Source of the DNA: an uncultured Flavobacteriales bacterium
GTDB taxonomy: Bacteria; Bacteroidota; Bacteroidia; Flavobacteriales; BACL11
Reading direction: 5' to 3'
NCBI GenBank assembly: GCA_905612305.1
Contig: CAJQRK010000027.1
Coordinates: 1 to 64,000 of the forward strand
DNA: 64,000 bases
Both the position numbers and the translations under genes were made by a program. Below, one piece after another: positions 60,757 to 64,000 of the stretch (the first letter of the stretch is position 1; every line of letters begins with the position of its first letter). Below the pieces are notes generated by a model that saw only the letters and a list, made by a program, of their open reading frames with translations, was not told the origin of the DNA and searched no databases.

Positions 60757-61779
60757 TTATTTAAGAATGATTTTCTTCTCAACTGTACCGTCATCATAGA
60801 TGTAAAAGAGAGGTCTGTTTTTAGATTTTTCAGTATTTCTTCCTAATAAGTCAATTACTTTTGACAACCTCTTTTCATTTATAGTATTTTCAATCGTAGC
60901 TGTTGATGAGTTAATTAATCCGTTAATATCATATCTAGAAAAGAACTTCCAGATTTCAGTAGAAGCATGAATATCCATATTTCCCCATACTCCAGGCCAA
61001 TCATGATCTCCACCATATATTCTAAAATGTTCTGTTGTAATAGAATTCTCACCTCCATCAAATACAATATGTTCAGCAGTACTCCAGTCACCTAAAACCA
61101 AATCCGGAATAATCGTTGTGTCAGCAATTAGATTACAATTGTTATAATCTGCCCAATACTGAAGAACATCATAAATGGATTCTGTCCATGTTGGATCTCC
61201 AATATATGGTACTGTTTGATCACTAGTTCCATGGATTTGTAAAATAGGAGTAGGATGTTGAGGATTGCATGCGTTGTATGTTTGTGGAGTCATTGATCCT
61301 GTTACAGATGCAATAGCAGCTATTTTATCACTTGCTTGACAAGCAAGTAGAAAACTCATATATCCTCCGTTAGACATTCCGGTACTATATACTCTTGTAT
61401 CATCAATATTATATTCATTTGAAATAGAATCCAATAAACTGATACTGAAACCAACATCATCTGTTGTGCTTCCAGTAGTCCATCCACCAATATTCCAATG
61501 AGTTGTTCCCTGAAATAGGGTTCCTTGTGGATACACAACAATGAAACCTGCAGTATCTGAAATATAATTGAAATTAGTATAAGACATGACTGTACTTGCA
61601 TTAGAAGTGTAACCGTGAAAACAAAACACTAAAGGAATAGGAGTATTTACATTATACGAACTTGGAATATGTATAATATAATCTCTCTGCATGTTATCAT
61701 GTATTATACTTTTATTTAGAGTTTGTTGCCCAAACCCAATCATAGGCAAGCAAAGTAATATAAGTAGTAGTTTTTTCAT
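60757..61779 (-). CDS. Secreted PHB-depolymerase/feruloyl-esterase-like alpha/beta hydrolase
   Basis: MKKLLLILLCLPMIGFG signal; FCFHGYTSNAST; YSTGMSNGGYMSFLLAC nucleophile elbow; IHGTSDQTVPY. Confidence 0.82.
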   Translation of the reverse strand: MKKLLLILLCLPMIGFGQQTLNKSIIHDNMQRDYIIHIPSSYNVNTPIPLVFCFHGYTSNASTVMSYTNFNYISDTAGFIVVYPQGTLFQGTTHWNIGGWTTGSTTDDVGFSISLLDSISNEYNIDDTRVYSTGMSNGGYMSFLLACQASDKIAAIASVTGSMTPQTYNACNPQHPTPILQIHGTSDQTVPYIGDPTWTESIYDVLQYWADYNNCNLIADTTIIPDLVLGDWSTAEHIVFDGGENSITTEHFRIYGGDHDWPGVWGNMDIHASTEIWKFFSRYDINGLINSSTATIENTINEKRLSKVIDLLGRNTEKSKNRPLFYIYDDGTVEKKIILK

Positions 61780-61788
61780 TTAGTTAAT

Positions 61789-62739
61789 CTATGGTTTTAA
61801 ATAAATTTGCTGTGCATTAGTTGATATTAAAACTCCTAAGCCATTCTTCACATTAGTATATACTGGAATAACCTCACCTCCAAATATACTCAACTCGCCT
61901 TTTTCACTATGATCTCCTAATGAATTATAATAACTATAAGTATCATCACTAAAAGTTGAGAACTCAATAATAATAGTATCACAATAAGCGTACTTAAGAT
62001 CTGATTGAACATCTAATGTGATTGTTTTTTGCTGACCATTAAACAAAGCATCATTAAAAACAACTCTATGACCAGAAAAGGTGTACCCTTCCCAAGGAAT
62101 ATCACCAGGAAATGAAGGGTCATTTGACATCATATGTGCATCTCCTCTATATCCCAACTCATGATCACCATCCTCATCTCTCCACTCTTTAGTGCAGGAA
62201 GAAAATACTTTTAGTCGGTAATAGTTCTGCTGATTAGCATTATCGTCAAAGCTAAAAGTCAATCCTATTTTATCTTCATGTGAAGTTGTGTCTACATCAA
62301 TATTATATACAGTAATATCATCCGGAATAAATGTTTCTGCTGAAATTGAGTTGTAATCCGAATGATTCACTTCCACCCTATAAGTTGAATTATGATCAGG
62401 AATGTAGTCGCTTTTGTAATAATACATTGCTAATGAATCGACATTATAATCATCATAATTCACATATATTAAATTTGTCATATCTGGCAATAAAGAATCT
62501 ATAAACTGATTTCCCTTATAAAGCAAAACATTGGCATTATTAATAAATGAAGGAACTGCATCGGAGAAAGCCCCTACCGAATGAGAGATAACTACTCGAG
62601 CATTAGTGTCAGTATCCAACAAACCATTTAAAACTAAAACAGGTTCATGTGGCGGAATATCTAAATCAATAACTGTTTCCATGTCACAGGAAACTATAAA
62701 CAAACTAAATAGGATAATAGGAAATATAATATTTTTCAT
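61789..62739 (-). CDS. DUF4249-like lipoprotein
   Basis: FIVSCDMETVIDLDIPPHEPVLVLNGLLDTDTNARVVISHSVG. Confidence 0.82.
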   Translation of the reverse strand: MKNIIFPIILFSLFIVSCDMETVIDLDIPPHEPVLVLNGLLDTDTNARVVISHSVGAFSDAVPSFINNANVLLYKGNQFIDSLLPDMTNLIYVNYDDYNVDSLAMYYYKSDYIPDHNSTYRVEVNHSDYNSISAETFIPDDITVYNIDVDTTSHEDKIGLTFSFDDNANQQNYYRLKVFSSCTKEWRDEDGDHELGYRGDAHMMSNDPSFPGDIPWEGYTFSGHRVVFNDALFNGQQKTITLDVQSDLKYAYCDTIIIEFSTFSDDTYSYYNSLGDHSEKGELSIFGGEVIPVYTNVKNGLGVLISTNAQQIYLKP

Positions 62740-62741
62740 AA

Positions 62742-64000
62742 TTAAAATTGTATTCGGTAAGAAATTGAAGGAATTATAGGGAAAAGTGAAACTTGTTTTG
62801 CAACCCTTTGATTATCCTCATAAGCAAGATAAGCAAAGAAAGGATTTTTTCTATTATATACATTATATGCCCCTAAAGATAGTGTGCTATCCCATTTTTT
62901 TCTTTTCTTATGCTTATTAATCCCAAAGTCTAATCTATGGTAGGCCGGTAATCTTGTTGAATTTCTATTACCATAAGATTCAACAAATTCAACAGACATT
63001 TGTTCATTATAGGGCTTAGTATGAGGCATCCCAACATAAACTCCTTGGGGGAAAGTAATAGCATTGCCTGTACCATACACCCAAGTAGCTCCAACATCCC
63101 ACTTCTCATTAAACTTATGCGATACTACCAATGAAAAATCGTACCTTCTATCATATTTATAGGGATACCACTCTCCAAAATTAATATTATCGAACCTTCT
63201 ATTCGACCAAGAAAGGGTATAGCCAATCCAACCGGTAGTCTTACCTTTCTTTTTTTGTAAAAAGAGTTCTACTCCATAAGATTCTCCTTCTCCACCTGTT
63301 TCTACAGCATTCTCCCAAGCTTCAGTACTTTCCAAATTAGAGTACCCCGCCTTGTAAGTAATTAAATTACCCATAGTTTTATAATAGCCTTCTAAGCTCA
63401 GCTCATAAGCCCCTTGAAATAAAAGAGTACTGATGCTCCCCGCCCATTGTTCAGATTTTTGGGAAGGCACACTGTCAATAGCTGGCACCCAAATATCACT
63501 CGGAAATCCTACTGAAGAATTAGATAGTAAATGAATATTCTGTTGCATCTTGGCATATGATGCTTTTATCGACCAATCTTCATTCAGTAAATATCTAGCT
63601 GACACTCTAGGCTGAAGACTGAAATTAGTTTTATTGTTGATCTTATCCAATAAACCAATATTTGCTGATGATGTGTTATTTGCTAATGAATAATAACCAA
63701 TATGCAACCCAATATTTGCTTTTAATCTACTTGTAATTTTTACATTATCTTCCACATAAAAAAACATTTCATGAACATTTGTGTTGCCAGAAAAGTTTAG
63801 TGTAGTGTCTAAAGAAAAATTCTGACTTGTATCTTCAGACACAATAGAAATATTTTGATTTATCTCTCCTGGAAAAAAATGATGATACGTATACGATGTC
63901 CCAAATTTAATATCATGATTAGGATTTAGCATATAATCAAAGTCTATTCTTCCACCAAGATCTTCAATTCCTGCTAGATAATCAAAATTAATAGCTGTAT
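62742..64000 (-). CDS. TonB-dependent receptor, C-terminal part; continues past window end
   Basis: Frame remains open through base 64000 (...NFDYLAGIEDLGGRIDFDYMLNPNHDIKFGTSYTYHHFFPGE); beta-barrel repeats, C-terminal ISYRIQF; paired with DUF4249. Confidence 0.88.
   Translation of the reverse strand, partial: TAINFDYLAGIEDLGGRIDFDYMLNPNHDIKFGTSYTYHHFFPGEINQNISIVSEDTSQNFSLDTTLNFSGNTNVHEMFFYVEDNVKITSRLKANIGLHIGYYSLANNTSSANIGLLDKINNKTNFSLQPRVSARYLLNEDWSIKASYAKMQQNIHLLSNSSVGFPSDIWVPAIDSVPSQKSEQWAGSISTLLFQGAYELSLEGYYKTMGNLITYKAGYSNLESTEAWENAVETGGEGESYGVELFLQKKKGKTTGWIGYTLSWSNRRFDNINFGEWYPYKYDRRYDFSLVVSHKFNEKWDVGATWVYGTGNAITFPQGVYVGMPHTKPYNEQMSVEFVESYGNRNSTRLPAYHRLDFGINKHKKRKKWDSTLSLGAYNVYNRKNPFFAYLAYEDNQRVAKQVSLFPIIPSISYRIQF

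Overview
This 64 kb, AT-rich window comes from a Bacteroidota chromosome, probably Flavobacteriales-like. Supporting signs are A-rich start regions, TAnnTTTG promoter motifs, T9SS sorting domains, PorP/SprF, TonB receptors with DUF4249, and the long-form IspG. Most of it is housekeeping: tyrS (partial), pyrC, acs, pdxA-yceD-rpmF-plsX-fabH-accB-accC, pepA, mqnC, ribE, ispG, purT, ansA, tatD, kdsB, gdhA, kbl, rplM-rpsI-rpsB-tsf-pyrH-frr, rfbA, ctpA, prs, rplY, pth and mce. There are four tRNAs (Ser-GGA, Leu-CAA, Cys-GCA, Met/Ile2-CAT). I found no CRISPR array, prophage, transposase or classical defence island. The most notable structures are: (1) a tandem duplication that left an in-frame IspG-N-terminus/DUF502-C-terminus chimeric ORF between two diverged PNGase F-like T9SS genes; (2) a decayed dprA that has lost its catalytic centre; (3) a HAD-hydrolase pseudogene missed by the ORF track; (4) a perfect terminator-like palindrome inside the pth coding sequence; (5) a 31-nt identical gene-junction fragment shared by two loci about 40 kb apart; (6) a possible extracellular nucleic-acid-use locus (lamin-tail protein, TonB receptor, double-HKD PLD protein). 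All product calls come from reading motifs by eye; no database search was run.
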